Source of the DNA: Gemmatimonadota bacterium
Lineage (GTDB): Bacteria; Gemmatimonadota; Gemmatimonadetes; Gemmatimonadales; Gemmatimonadaceae
DNA length: 64,000 nt
Assembly: GCA_016191225.1 (NCBI GenBank)
Contig: JACPPC010000015.1
Coordinates: 124,001 to 188,000, forward strand
Reading direction: 5' to 3'
Of the stretch, positions 51,803 to 60,956 are shown one piece after another; the first letter of the stretch is position 1; every line of letters begins with the position of its first letter. Both the position numbers and the translations under genes were made by a program. The notes under the pieces were generated by a model, which did not search any database, was not told the origin of the DNA, and saw only the letters and a program-made list of their open reading frames with translations.

Positions 51803-52240
51803 GTGCGGAGACTAGCGGTACTGGCGCTCGTGCAGGTGATGGTGCTCGCGGGTTGCGCCGGCGGCGGCCGGGGCGGGGTGGCGAGTGGGGCGGTGGATGC
51901 GCGGCAGGCGCTCGACGCCTTCATGAAGACGGTCAAGGACAAGGACATCCAGGCGATGTCGCTCGTCTGGGGCACGTCGAACGGGCCGGCGCGCGACCGC
52001 CTCGAGCGGGCGGACCTGGAGAAGCGCGAGCTGCTGATGCAGTGCTACCTGCGGCACGATTCCTACTCGGTGAAGGGGGACAGCCCCGGCCAGGGGGGGC
52101 GCGTCATCTACAAGGTGGAGGTCGTGCAGGGCCCGAAGCGGCGCGAGACGAGCTTCACCACGATCAAGGGTCCCGACGAGCGCTGGTACGTCGAGGACGT
52201 GGACGTGTCCGTGATGCAGGATTTCTGCACGGGGCGCTGA
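51803..52240 (+). CDS. Small lipoprotein of unknown function
   Basis: The 145-residue exported lipoprotein has signal RRLAVLALVQVMVLAGC with the cysteine at about residue 18. The mature part (DARQALDAFMKTVKDKDIQAMSLVWGT, RHDSYSVKGDSPGQ, VIYKVEVVQGPKRRETSFTTIKG, RWYVEDVDV) looks like an NTF2/SnoaL-like alpha-beta cone (weak inference). GTG 51803 has GGAGG 9-13 bases upstream and begins the signal directly. It is convergent with the epimerase gene. Confidence 0.75.
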   Translation: MRRLAVLALVQVMVLAGCAGGGRGGVASGAVDARQALDAFMKTVKDKDIQAMSLVWGTSNGPARDRLERADLEKRELLMQCYLRHDSYSVKGDSPGQGGRVIYKVEVVQGPKRRETSFTTIKGPDERWYVEDVDVSVMQDFCTGR

Positions 52241-52252
52241 CGCCCGGGGGAG

Positions 52253-52279
52253 GACGGCGGGGAACGAACCCCTTCCGTC
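52253..52279. terminator. Hairpin between convergent genes
   Basis: GACGG/CCGTC outer and GGGG/CCCC inner arms enclose an AACGAA loop. It lies between the stops of the small lipoprotein and the epimerase genes and can serve both strands. Confidence 0.5.
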
Positions 52280-52284
52280 GGTCA

Positions 52285-52695
52285 TTAGTATTCCGTGAGT
52301 TCGACGAGCACGCCGGCGGTGGAGGCCGGGTGCAGGAAGGCGATGCGCTTGCCCTCGGCGCCCGGCCGGGGGTGCTCGTCGATGAGCCGGATCCCCGCCG
52401 CGCGGCACCGCGCGAGCGTGGCCTCGAGGTCGTCCACCGCGAAGCAGACGTGATGGATCCCCGGGCCGCGCTTGTCGAGGAATTTCGCGATGGGCGAGCC
52501 GGGAGCAACCGGTTCGAGCAGTTCAACGAGCGAGTCACCGGCGGCGAGCCCGGCAATGCGGGCGCCGTCGGCGTCATCGAGCGGCGCCTCGGCCATGCCG
52601 AGGACGTCCCGATAGAAGGGCAGGATGGCGTCGAGCTCCCGCACGGCAAGCCCGATGTGGGCAATGCGGGTCCCGCGCCCGGGGGGCTGGGTCAT
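52285..52695 (-). CDS. mce: Methylmalonyl-CoA epimerase
   Basis: The 136-residue VOC-fold metalloenzyme interconverts the (R) and (S) forms of methylmalonyl-CoA in propionate metabolism. The two VOC halves are visible: IAHIGLAVRELDAILPFYRDVLGM and IHHVCFAVDDLEATLARCRAAGIRLIDE, with metal ligands His/Glu (LVELLEP, HH, VLVELTEY). Length is typical. The mutase is not in the window. Confidence 0.88.
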   Translation of the reverse strand: MTQPPGRGTRIAHIGLAVRELDAILPFYRDVLGMAEAPLDDADGARIAGLAAGDSLVELLEPVAPGSPIAKFLDKRGPGIHHVCFAVDDLEATLARCRAAGIRLIDEHPRPGAEGKRIAFLHPASTAGVLVELTEY

Positions 52696-52788
52696 CTGGT
52701 GGGTCGCTCCGGCAGTCGGATCGCGACCGAAATACTAATCGTCCGCGCGGGGACCGACACGGCGCGGCGCACGGGGAAGGAGACGAGG

Positions 52789-53115
52789 ATGTCGACGGCA
52801 ATGGCGGTGACGGACCAGGATTTCGGCACGGAGATCGAGGGCCACCAGGGGCTGGCCATGGTGGACTTCTGGGCGGCGTGGTGCGGCCCGTGCCGCGCGA
52901 TCGGGCCGATGATCGAGCAACTCGCGGCCGAGTATGCGGGAAAGGTGAAGGTGCGCAAGCTCGACGTGGACGAAAACCAGGCGACGATGATGCGCTACAA
53001 CGTGCGCTCGATCCCGGCGGTCCTGTTCTTCAAGGACGGCAAGCTGGTGGACCAGGTGATCGGCGCCCACCCGCGCGCGGCGTTCGAGGGGAAGATCCGG
53101 CAGCACGCGGCGTAG
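52789..53115 (+). CDS. trxA: Thioredoxin
   Basis: The 108-residue thiol-disulfide oxidoreductase of the cytoplasm has active site WAAWCGPCRAIGP (residues about 28-40), RKLDVDENQ, cis-proline RSIPAVLFFKDG, and family-typical length. The ATG at 52789 has GGAG and AGGA stretches nearby. It stands alone between mce and the unknown gene at 53223. Confidence 0.95.
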   Translation: MSTAMAVTDQDFGTEIEGHQGLAMVDFWAAWCGPCRAIGPMIEQLAAEYAGKVKVRKLDVDENQATMMRYNVRSIPAVLFFKDGKLVDQVIGAHPRAAFEGKIRQHAA

Positions 53116-53222
53116 CGGGGTCGCACGGGGGGCGCCGGCGCTGTTGCGGCGACGCCCGCAGGTGCCGCAACTTGTGCCCGGGGCCTCGCGGTCCCCGGGC
53201 ACTCCGATCTTCCCCCTCCTGC

Positions 53223-54206
53223 ATGCCGGCTTCCCTCGACGGCATTCGCTTCCCCCTGCAGCGCGTGCTGCTGCCGCGGGTGCGACTGGCCTACATCCAC
53301 CTCGCCAACCTGCTGAGCGACGCGAAGCGCGAGCGCGCGGCGCGGGTGTTCGCGTACGTGGCGATCTGGCTGCCCGAGGAACTGGTGATGCTCTACCTGC
53401 AGGAGGGCGAGGTCGTCACGGCCACCTGCACCACGGACGGGCGTGCCTTCGAGGCCCTGCCGATCGCCGACGCGCTTGCAAGGGTGCCGGTGGCTCCCGA
53501 ATTCGGCAACATCTGCTTTCACGAGGCCGAGGACGAGCAGCTGGCGTGCATGTTCGCGGCGCAGACGATGCCCGACATGGGCTGGCCGTCCGAGCTCTCC
53601 GTGGACCAGCCGACGAAGCTCTTCCCGTACCTGATGTCGACGACGTTCGACGGCACGGTCGAGGTGATCGCCGACGACCTGGTGAACTACCTCGTCTTCC
53701 GCGACGGGGCGGTGCGGCGGGCCTTCCTCGCCGGCGACGTGGGGGGCTCGATCGTCGAGCAGGTGGCGCGCCTGTTCGCCCCGGCGGGGCGCAAGGCGCC
53801 GCTGCGGGTGCGCCGCTGGCCGGTGGCGCCGCCACTGCCGGTGCAGGCGGCGCCCAAGCTGATCGCGGCCTACCGCGAGCTGACCAGGGGGCTGGTGTCG
53901 AAGCTGACCGCGGGGGGGAACGACTCGGCGGCGGCGATCGCCGAGCACGCCCGCAAGTCGCTCACCGAGACGCACCCGGTGCTGGCGCACTTCGCGGTGT
54001 CGGGCCGGTCGATGAAGGATCCGGCGGCCGACCAGGAGACGCTCACGGCGGCGATCGCGGCGTGGATCTCCGAGTTCCTGTGGACGGCGGCGGCGTCGAG
54101 CGACGTGTCGCCGGAGACGCTGCTGCACGACCTGATGTACGAGCGGCGCCACCTGTTCCAGAGCGCCGGGCTCTGCGACGCGCTCCCGTGGCGCGTGACG
54201 TGGTAG
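53223..54206 (+). CDS. Conserved-looking soluble protein of unknown function
   Basis: The 327-residue protein has no signal peptide or membrane helix. The N-terminal 200 residues mix strands and helices (VRLAYIHLANLLSDAKRERAARVFAYVAIWLPEELVMLYLQEGEVVTATCTTDG, VEVIADDLVNYLVFRDGAVRRAFLAGD). This faintly recalls small-molecule-sensor or DUF4388-like folds, but I do not recognise the family. The C-terminal third is helical. It ends 19 bp into the rsmI frame, so the two are coupled. The ATG follows a GC-rich leader of about 105 bp after trxA. Confidence 0.75.
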   Translation: MPASLDGIRFPLQRVLLPRVRLAYIHLANLLSDAKRERAARVFAYVAIWLPEELVMLYLQEGEVVTATCTTDGRAFEALPIADALARVPVAPEFGNICFHEAEDEQLACMFAAQTMPDMGWPSELSVDQPTKLFPYLMSTTFDGTVEVIADDLVNYLVFRDGAVRRAFLAGDVGGSIVEQVARLFAPAGRKAPLRVRRWPVAPPLPVQAAPKLIAAYRELTRGLVSKLTAGGNDSAAAIAEHARKSLTETHPVLAHFAVSGRSMKDPAADQETLTAAIAAWISEFLWTAAASSDVSPETLLHDLMYERRHLFQSAGLCDALPWRVTW

Positions 54207-55081
54207 GCGGGGCGGCGCCGCGCGGGACCCTCTACCTGGTCAGCACGCCGATCGGGAACCTGGCGGACCTCTCGCACCGCGCCGTGGCGGTGCTGGGCGA
54301 GGTGGCCGCGATTCTGGCCGAGGACACCCGCCACTCGCACACGCTGCTGGCCCATTACGGCATCGTGACGCCGGTGGTGGCGTACCACGAGCACAACGAG
54401 GCGCGGGAGTCGCCGCGGGCCGTGGAGCGGCTGCTGGCCGGGGAGTCGCTGGCGCTGGTGTCGGACGCCGGCACGCCGCTGGTGTCGGACCCGGGGGCGC
54501 GGCTTGTGCAAGCGGCCGTGGCGGCGGGCGTCCCCGTGGTGGCGGTGCCGGGGGCCTCGGCGCTGCTCGCGGCGCTGGTGTCGAGCGGACTGGCGGGGGA
54601 GCGGTTCACCTTCTTCGGCTTCCTGCCGCGCACCGGGACGGCGCACACCGTGGCGGTGCACGCCGTGGCAACGCTCCCGCATGTCGCGGTGGTCTATGAG
54701 GCACCGGGACGGGTGGGGGCGACGCTGGCCGCGCTCGCGGCGGCTGGGGGGGGGGAGCGGCGGGCGGCGGTGGCGCGCGAGCTGACGAAGAAGTTCGAGG
54801 AGATCCGGCGCGGAACGGTGCGGGAACTCGCCGCGTACTATGGGGAGCGCGCGCCGAAGGGCGAGGTCGTGCTGGTGATCGAGGGAGCGGGCGAGGCGGG
54901 ACAGCCACCGGGGGAGGATGCGTTGCGGACGCAGGCGGAGGCATTGAGGCGGTCCGGCGCGCGCGCGCGCGAGGTGATGGCCGCGATGGTCGCCGCGGGC
55001 GCGCCGCGCAACCTCGCCTACCGCCTCGCCCACGAGGACGCTCCGGCGGTGGGCGACCGCGCGCGGGCGGGGGAGGAGTGA
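54188..55081 (+). CDS. rsmI: 16S rRNA (cytidine1402-2'-O)-methyltransferase RsmI
   Basis: SAM-dependent tetrapyrrole-methylase-fold enzyme that methylates C1402 of 16S rRNA. The roughly 297-residue product has LYLVSTPIGNLADLSHRAV, ILAEDTRHSHTLLAHYGI, LALVSDAGTPLVSDPG, VVAVPGASALLAALVSSGL, and FTFFGFLPR in order. The C-terminal helical tail is normal. Start is GTG 54188 or 54200, both inside the end of the preceding gene. The stop overlaps the next gene's GTG. Confidence 0.94.
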   Translation: MARDVVGGAAPRGTLYLVSTPIGNLADLSHRAVAVLGEVAAILAEDTRHSHTLLAHYGIVTPVVAYHEHNEARESPRAVERLLAGESLALVSDAGTPLVSDPGARLVQAAVAAGVPVVAVPGASALLAALVSSGLAGERFTFFGFLPRTGTAHTVAVHAVATLPHVAVVYEAPGRVGATLAALAAAGGGERRAAVARELTKKFEEIRRGTVRELAAYYGERAPKGEVVLVIEGAGEAGQPPGEDALRTQAEALRRSGARAREVMAAMVAAGAPRNLAYRLAHEDAPAVGDRARAGEE

Positions 55082-55767
55082 GGGGCGCGCGGCGGGGGCT
55101 GCGGCTGGCGTCGGGACTCGCGCTGCTGCTGGTGTCGGCGGCGCCGGAGCGCGCGGCGGCGCCGCGACTGGCGATCGGCCGGCTGCAGTACGACGGCGGG
55201 GGCGACTGGTACGGCAACCCTTCGTCGCTGCCGAACCTGATCGACGCGATCAACATCCGGACCGCCCTGCGCGTCGAGCCGACGGAAGTGCGGGTGAAGC
55301 TGACCGACCCCGCGCTCGCGGACCTCCCGTTCCTGCACATGACCGGACACGGCACGGTGAAGTTTTCGGACGCCGAGGTGCGCGCGCTGCGGGCGTGGAT
55401 CGCCGAGGGGGGCTTCCTGCACGCCGACGACAACTACGGGCTCGACGAGTCGTTCCGGCGCGAAATCACGCGGGTCTTTCCCGATCGCGAGCTGGTGGAC
55501 GTGCCCCTGTCGCACCCGATCTATCACCTCGTATACGACTTCCCGCGCGGGCTGCCCAAGATCCACGAGCACGATGGCAAGCCGGCGCGCGGGTACGGCA
55601 TCTTTGTCGGCGACCGGCTCGCGGTCTACTACTCGTACCAGAGCGACCTCGGCAACGGCTGGGAGAATGTGGGCACCTACAACGACCCGCCGGAGCTGCA
55701 CGAGCAGGCGCTGCGCATGGGCGTGAACCTGTTCACCTACGCGGCGACGAGCCGCCCCACGCCGTGA
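55078..55767 (+). CDS. DUF4159 secreted protein
   Basis: The 229-residue product has a signal peptide (GLRLASGLALLLVSAAPERAAA) and a DUF4159 domain: AIGRLQYDGGGDWYGNPSSLPNLIDAINIRT, LPFLHMTGHG, LRAWIAEGGFLHADDNYG, and SHPIYH. The fold is thought to be flavodoxin/ThuA-like (GHG...GGFLHADDN). These genes travel with MoxR/DUF58 envelope clusters in several phyla. Here it begins a cluster with DUF4175, TPR and a second related gene. GTG 55078 overlaps rsmI by 4 bp. Confidence 0.82.
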   Translation: MRGARRGLRLASGLALLLVSAAPERAAAPRLAIGRLQYDGGGDWYGNPSSLPNLIDAINIRTALRVEPTEVRVKLTDPALADLPFLHMTGHGTVKFSDAEVRALRAWIAEGGFLHADDNYGLDESFRREITRVFPDRELVDVPLSHPIYHLVYDFPRGLPKIHEHDGKPARGYGIFVGDRLAVYYSYQSDLGNGWENVGTYNDPPELHEQALRMGVNLFTYAATSRPTP

Positions 55768-55801
55768 GCCCCCCTCCCGCGGCCCGCATGACGAGGCGCC
55801 C

Positions 55802-58800
55802 GTGACGGTGGCCGCGAAGATCGCCGCCGAGCGGGAGGCGATCGTGCGCCGCGCCGCGGGGGCATGGCTGGCGGCCGGCGTGGCGGTCGCCTGTGCCGTG
55901 CTCGCCGTCGTGGCGGCGGCGCTCGCCGATGCCCGTTGGCTGAGCCTGCCGGCGGTGCTGCCGTTCGCGGGATGGGGGGTGGCGCTGGCGGCCGTGAGCG
56001 GGGCCGCGTGGTCGGCCCGGCAGGCGGCGCGCCGCGATGGCGATCTGGCCCGCGTAGCCGAGTGCGTCGAGCGCGAGGGGGTGATGCGCGAAGGAGCGGT
56101 GCGCGTCGCGCTCGAGGTGGCGCAGGCGAACGTGCTGGGCGCGCGCGCCTCAGCCGATGTCGCGCGCTCGCTCGAGACGCGGGGAGACCGACTGGCCCCG
56201 GCGTCGCGCCGGCAGGTGGCGCGGCGCCTGGCCGCCGGCGCCGCCGCGCTGGTGGTCGGCGCGGGGGCACTGCTTGCCGCCGCGATGGCCAGCCCCGACG
56301 GCTGGCGCGCCCTGGTGCACCCGGTGGCGGCGGCCTCGGGGGGGCTCCTGCCGCCGCTCCGTGTCGAGATGGCGGGGCCGCGTGCCGTGCGCGGCAGCAG
56401 CGTGCGGGTGCGCGTGAACGCGGCGGGGCGCCGCACGGTCACCCTCTTGCGGCGCGCCACCGGGGGCAGCTGGCATGCGGCGCCGCTGCCGGTACGTCGC
56501 GGCATGGCCGACTTCGTGCTCGACGCGGTGGACGCGGACCTCGCCCTCGTGGCGACCGATGGCCGCGCCACGAGCGACACGGCCCGACTGTCGGTGGTCG
56601 ACCGGCCGTTCATTGGCGACGTGGCGCTTCGGGCCGAGTACCCGGCGTACCTCGGCCGCACGAGCGAGGCGCTGAGCGCGAGCGAGGCGCTCAGGGTGCC
56701 CCGCGGCACGGTGCTGCGCGTCGTCGCGCGCGGAACCGCCGCCCTCGCGCGTGCGGCGGTCGTGCTGGGCGCCGACACGATCGGGTTCGTCGTGAACGGG
56801 CGCGAGGTGCGCGGCACGATCGTGGCGGCGCAGAGCGGCGCGTGGGCGTGGATGGCCGCGACCGCCGACGGTCCGATCGCCGACCTGCCGCCGCCGCTGG
56901 AGCTCGAGGTCGTGGCCGATTCGGCGCCGCGCGTGGAGATCCTGGTGCCAGGTCGCGACACGCTCATCGGCGCCGCCGACCGCATCGCGGTGACCCTCGT
57001 GGCGCTCGACGACCGCGCGCTGGGCGAGGTGAGCCTGCTCACGCAGCGCATCAGCGGCGGGCAGGGACAGGTGGAGGTGGCGCAGCGCCTGGCGGTGCAG
57101 CCGGGGCCGCAGTGGAGCGGCACGGTGCCCCTCGACCTCCTGGCCCGCGGCCTGGTGCCGGGCGACGCGATGCGGGTGGTCGCCGTGGCGCACGATGCCT
57201 CACCGTGGAAGCAGGAGGGGCGGAGCCGCGAGCTGCTGGTGCGGATCCCCGATGCCGGGGAGCAGCGCCAGCTCGCCCGCAGCGCCGCCGACAGCGCCGT
57301 GGCGGCGGCGGCCGCCGCCGCCGCCCAGCAGAGGAACCTCGGCCAGCGCACCTCCGACGCCGCCAAGGCCCGCGGCGAGCGGAACGCGGGCGAGAAGGGG
57401 AGCGACGAGAAGGGGGCGATGAAGTACGACGAAGCCCAGAAGGCCAGGGCGCTGGCGCAGGAGCAGCGGCAGCTCGGCGAGAAGGTCAGGCAGGCGCAGG
57501 ACGCGGCGAAGAAGCTCGAACAGCAGCTCAGGCAGGCCGGGGCGCTCGACAGCTCGCTGCAGCGGCAGCTGGCCGACGTGCAGAAGCTGCTCAAGGAGGC
57601 GATGACCCCCGAGCTCGCGGCCCAGCTCAGGAAGCTCGAGGATGCGGCGGGCCAGCGAAACCAGGGCGAGACGCGCGAAGCGATGGGCGACCTGGCCCAG
57701 CAGCAGCAGCGCCTCAAGGAGCAGCTCGAGCGGAGCGCCGAGATGCTCAAGCGGGCCGCGCTCGAGGGATCGATGCAGACGCTGCGGGACGAGGCGAGGG
57801 AACTTGCCGGCAAGCAGCGCGAGGTGGCCGACTCGATGGGCCGCCAGCCGCAGGGGCAACAGCCGCAGGGGCAACAGCCGCAGGGGCAACAGCCGCAGGG
57901 GCAACAGCCGCAGGGGCAACAGTCGCAGGGGCAACAGTCGCAGGGGCAACCATCCGCTGACCAGGCGCGCAAGGCGAGCGACCTCTCGCGGCGCAGCGAC
58001 CAGCTGTCGAGGGACGTGGGCGACCTGCACGAGCGGCTCAGGCAGCAGAACGCCGACGCCGGCGCCAAGGGGGCGCAGCAGGCGAGAGCCAATGCCAGGG
58101 AGAGCGCCCAGGCGATGCTGCGGGCGGCGCAGCAGGCACAGCAGCGGCAGCCGGAGGGGGCGCAGAAGGACGCGCAGAGGGCCGCCGACGAGATGCAGCG
58201 CGCCGCCGACGCGCTCGCCGACGGGCGCCAGGCGCAGATCGGCGAGTGGAAGAAGGAGTTGTCGCAGGACCTGGACCAGTCTGCGCAGGAGATGCTGCAG
58301 CTCTCGCGCCAGCAGCAGCAGCTGGCCGAGCGGGCGCAGGCCGGCGAGAACCCGCAGGACCTGCGCGGGGAGCAGTCGGCGCTGCAGCAGGGGATGCAGC
58401 AGGCGAGCGAGCGGATGGGCAAGGCGGGGAAGAAGTCGAGCCTCGTGAGCCCGCGCACCCAGCGCGCGATGGCCGACGCGCAGCGGCGCACCGAGCAGGC
58501 CACCAAGGAGTCGAGCGGCGAGAACGGCGGGAAGAGCGGGCAGGGCGCCGCGGACGCCATGAAGCAGGCCGCCGAGGCGATGAACCAGGCGGCGGCGTCG
58601 CTGGTGCGGGACCGCGAGCGCGCCAACAACGCGCAGTCGGCGAGCGGCTTCTCCGAGGCGATGCAGGAGATGCAGAAGCTCGCCGGCCAGCAGGGCGGGG
58701 TGAACGCGCAGACGGCGGGACTGCTGCCGCAGGCGGGACAGGGCAACGGTCCCGGCCGGCAGCAGGCGATCGAGAAGGCGCGGCAGCTCGCGCAGCAGCA

Positions 58801-59185
58801 GCGCCAGATCGCGCGACAGCTCGAGCAGGTGCAGGACGCCGACGCGACCGGCAAGGCCGAGGAGCTGGCCCGCGAGGCGCGGCAGCTGGCGCAGGCGCTG
58901 GAGTCGAGCGGCGCCGACAAGAACACCCTCGACCGGCAGCAGCGGCTCTTTCGTCGGCTGCTCGACGCCGGCCGCTCGATGGAGAAGGACGATCGCGACG
59001 AGAGCGGCCGGCGCGAGTCCAAGTCCGGCGACAACTCGAACGTGCACACGCCCGACGGGCGGGCGCCGGCGGGGCCGGCGCGGGTGCGAGAGCCGACGTG
59101 GACCGAGCTGCGTGGGCTCTCCGCCGACGAGCGCCGGCTCGTGATCGACTACTTCCGCCGGCTGAATGCGACGCCGGGTCGCTGA
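55802..59185 (+). CDS. DUF4175-like membrane protein with long Gln-rich coiled coil
   Basis: The 1127-residue protein has two N-terminal transmembrane helices (residues about 20-42 and 50-68) and a third near residue 145. A periplasmic part of about 300 residues contains Ig-like strands (PPLRVEMAGPRAVRGSSVRVRVNAAG, VEILVPGRDTLIGAADRIAVTLVALDD). From about residue 490 to the end it is a very long A/E/Q/K/R-rich coiled coil. Seven in-frame copies of a 5-residue Q(P/S)QGQ repeat lie inside it (about residues 682-716). This layout fits DUF4175. The role is unknown, probably a structural or adaptor protein of the envelope. Start GTG 55802. The 3' end overlaps the TPR gene by 20 bp. Confidence 0.8.
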   Translation: MTVAAKIAAEREAIVRRAAGAWLAAGVAVACAVLAVVAAALADARWLSLPAVLPFAGWGVALAAVSGAAWSARQAARRDGDLARVAECVEREGVMREGAVRVALEVAQANVLGARASADVARSLETRGDRLAPASRRQVARRLAAGAAALVVGAGALLAAAMASPDGWRALVHPVAAASGGLLPPLRVEMAGPRAVRGSSVRVRVNAAGRRTVTLLRRATGGSWHAAPLPVRRGMADFVLDAVDADLALVATDGRATSDTARLSVVDRPFIGDVALRAEYPAYLGRTSEALSASEALRVPRGTVLRVVARGTAALARAAVVLGADTIGFVVNGREVRGTIVAAQSGAWAWMAATADGPIADLPPPLELEVVADSAPRVEILVPGRDTLIGAADRIAVTLVALDDRALGEVSLLTQRISGGQGQVEVAQRLAVQPGPQWSGTVPLDLLARGLVPGDAMRVVAVAHDASPWKQEGRSRELLVRIPDAGEQRQLARSAADSAVAAAAAAAAQQRNLGQRTSDAAKARGERNAGEKGSDEKGAMKYDEAQKARALAQEQRQLGEKVRQAQDAAKKLEQQLRQAGALDSSLQRQLADVQKLLKEAMTPELAAQLRKLEDAAGQRNQGETREAMGDLAQQQQRLKEQLERSAEMLKRAALEGSMQTLRDEARELAGKQREVADSMGRQPQGQQPQGQQPQGQQPQGQQPQGQQSQGQQSQGQPSADQARKASDLSRRSDQLSRDVGDLHERLRQQNADAGAKGAQQARANARESAQAMLRAAQQAQQRQPEGAQKDAQRAADEMQRAADALADGRQAQIGEWKKELSQDLDQSAQEMLQLSRQQQQLAERAQAGENPQDLRGEQSALQQGMQQASERMGKAGKKSSLVSPRTQRAMADAQRRTEQATKESSGENGGKSGQGAADAMKQAAEAMNQAAASLVRDRERANNAQSASGFSEAMQEMQKLAGQQGGVNAQTAGLLPQAGQGNGPGRQQAIEKARQLAQQQRQIARQLEQVQDADATGKAEELAREARQLAQALESSGADKNTLDRQQRLFRRLLDAGRSMEKDDRDESGRRESKSGDNSNVHTPDGRAPAGPARVREPTWTELRGLSADERRLVIDYFRRLNATPGR
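57845..57949 (+). repeat. Seven tandem copies of a 15-bp coding repeat
   Basis: Seven adjacent 15-bp units encode QPQGQ five times and then QSQGQ twice. The units are identical except for one base (CCG or TCG). Copy number can change without breaking the reading frame. Confidence 0.97.
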
Positions 59186-60956
59186 GCGCGGCGGCCGCCG
59201 CCCGGGGGCGGGTCGAGGGAGCGCACGCACGACCCGGGCGCGCCGTGCGCTCGGCCGCGCGCTGCGTTTCGCGGCTGCCGCGGTTGTCGCGGTCGCCGCG
59301 ACAGCCGCGGGTCGCCCGGTGCGGGCGCAGGAGATGGGCGCCGCGCTGCTCAAGGGGCTCGACGCCGAGCAGGCGGGCAAGTTGAACGACGCGGTGGCCG
59401 CCTACCGCGACGCGATGACGGGGCCGCAGCTGGTGCAGGCGGTGCTGGGCCTGGAACGGGTGTACGTGCTGCTGGGGCGACAGGACTCGCTGCTCGCGTT
59501 GCTCGACCGGACGCTGCGCGAACGCCCGGCCGACCCGGCACTGCGGGCGGCGCAGGTGCGCACGCTGCTCGGCCAGGGCCGGCGCGACGAGGCGGCGCAG
59601 GTGTTCGAGCGCTGGCTGTCGGCGGCGCCGGGGGACCCCCAGCCGTGGCGCGAGTACGCCCGCCAGCTGCTGGACCCGGGCCGCGCGAGCGCGGCCGACT
59701 CGGTGCTGGGTCGGGCGCAGCGGGTGCTCGGCGGCGGGCGCGAGGTGGCGGCGGAACTTGGCCAGCTGCGCGCCACGCTCGGGCTGTGGGAGCCGGCGGC
59801 CGAGGCCTGGCGGACCGCCGTTCGCGATGCCCCCTGGCTGCTGCAGGCGGCGAGCTTCGCGCTCGCGCCGACGCCGGCGGCGCAACGGGTGAACGTGCAG
59901 CGAGTGTTCATGCGTCGGCCCGCCGAGGCCACGGCGCGCCGGGTGGCGGCGGCGCTCGCCCTTGGCTGGGGCGCACCGCGCGACGCGTGGGCGGCCTTGC
60001 GCGAGCTTCCCGGCAACGACTCCACGGCGGTGGCCTGGCTCGACTTCGCCGACCAGGCCGAGGCGCTGGGCGAGTGGTCGATTGCCCGCGAGGCGATGAT
60101 CTCGGCGCTCGCCGTGCGCCCGTCGAGCACGGTGGCGCTGCGGGCGGCGAATGCGAGCGTGCGGGCTGGCGACCCCAGGATGGCACTCGACCTCGCCGAG
60201 CTGGCGGCGCGCGGCCTCGACTCCGCCGCACTGGCGCAGCGGGTGCTGCCGGTGCGGGTGCGGGCGCTGGCGGCGCTGGGGAAGCCGCAGGACGCCGAGG
60301 CGCTGGTGGCCGCGCATGGGGCGTGGATCGACCCGGTGACGCGGCGGCGCGCCTCGGGGCTGATCGCGCGAGGCTGGGTGATGGCGGGTGACCTGCCGCG
60401 CGCCAAGGCGGCGCTGGTGGCCGCCGGCGCCGATGGCGACGACGACCAGGTGGCGGGGTGGGTGGCGCTCTATGGGGGCGACCTGGCGGGCGCCCGGCGC
60501 GAGCTCAAGCGCAGCGGCGAGAGCAACGGCGACGCGGTGAGCGCGTTGTCGCTGCTGGCGCGCACGCGGGCGGAGCACGCCCCGCGGGTGGGGGCGGCCT
60601 TCCTCGCGCTGGCCCGTGGCGACACCGCCGCGGCGACGGCCGGCTTCGTTGACGGCGCGGGAGAGATTCCCGAGGCGGCACCGCTCCTGCTGGGGCTTTC
60701 GGCCAGGCTGTACGCCGCGCGCAAGGACGACCCGAAGGCGGTGGCGCTGTGGACACGCATCGTGACCGACTACCCGCAGGCGCCCGAGGCGCCGGAGGCC
60801 GACCTGGAGTGGGCACGCGCGCTGAGGCGGAAGGGAACCGACGCCGGTGCGATCCAGCGCCTCGAGCACCTGATATTGACCTGGCCGGCGAGCGCGCTGG
60901 TGCCGCAGGCGCGGCGCGAGCTCGAGCTGCTGCGGCAGCGGGTGCCGTCCACGTGA
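59166..60956 (+). CDS. Secreted TPR-repeat protein
   Basis: The 596-residue protein has an Arg-rich n-region and signal helix (ALRFAAAAVVAVAATAAGRPVRAQE). About ten or more TPR-like helix pairs follow, for example KLNDAVAAYRDAMTG, GQGRRDEAAQVFERWLSAAPGDPQPWREYARQLL, LGLWEPAAEAWRTAVRDAPWLLQAA, LGEWSIAREAMISALAVRPSSTVALRAA and DPKAVALWTRIVTDYPQAPEAPEADLEWARAL. It acts as a periplasmic scaffold (inference). It lies between the DUF4175 gene (20-bp overlap) and the following gene (GTGA overlap), so all three are coupled. Confidence 0.82.
   Translation: MRRRVAERGGRRPGAGRGSARTTRARRALGRALRFAAAAVVAVAATAAGRPVRAQEMGAALLKGLDAEQAGKLNDAVAAYRDAMTGPQLVQAVLGLERVYVLLGRQDSLLALLDRTLRERPADPALRAAQVRTLLGQGRRDEAAQVFERWLSAAPGDPQPWREYARQLLDPGRASAADSVLGRAQRVLGGGREVAAELGQLRATLGLWEPAAEAWRTAVRDAPWLLQAASFALAPTPAAQRVNVQRVFMRRPAEATARRVAAALALGWGAPRDAWAALRELPGNDSTAVAWLDFADQAEALGEWSIAREAMISALAVRPSSTVALRAANASVRAGDPRMALDLAELAARGLDSAALAQRVLPVRVRALAALGKPQDAEALVAAHGAWIDPVTRRRASGLIARGWVMAGDLPRAKAALVAAGADGDDDQVAGWVALYGGDLAGARRELKRSGESNGDAVSALSLLARTRAEHAPRVGAAFLALARGDTAAATAGFVDGAGEIPEAAPLLLGLSARLYAARKDDPKAVALWTRIVTDYPQAPEAPEADLEWARALRRKGTDAGAIQRLEHLILTWPASALVPQARRELELLRQRVPST

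Noticed and set aside
57845..57949. Repeat array resembling a short CRISPR
   Set aside because: The units are adjacent without spacers, are multiples of 3 and are translated in frame.
55018..59049. A very long open frame antisense to the DUF4175 gene
   Set aside because: It is rich in Ser, Cys and Arg with no domain, as expected for the mirror of a high-GC gene. The forward gene has a coherent domain layout.
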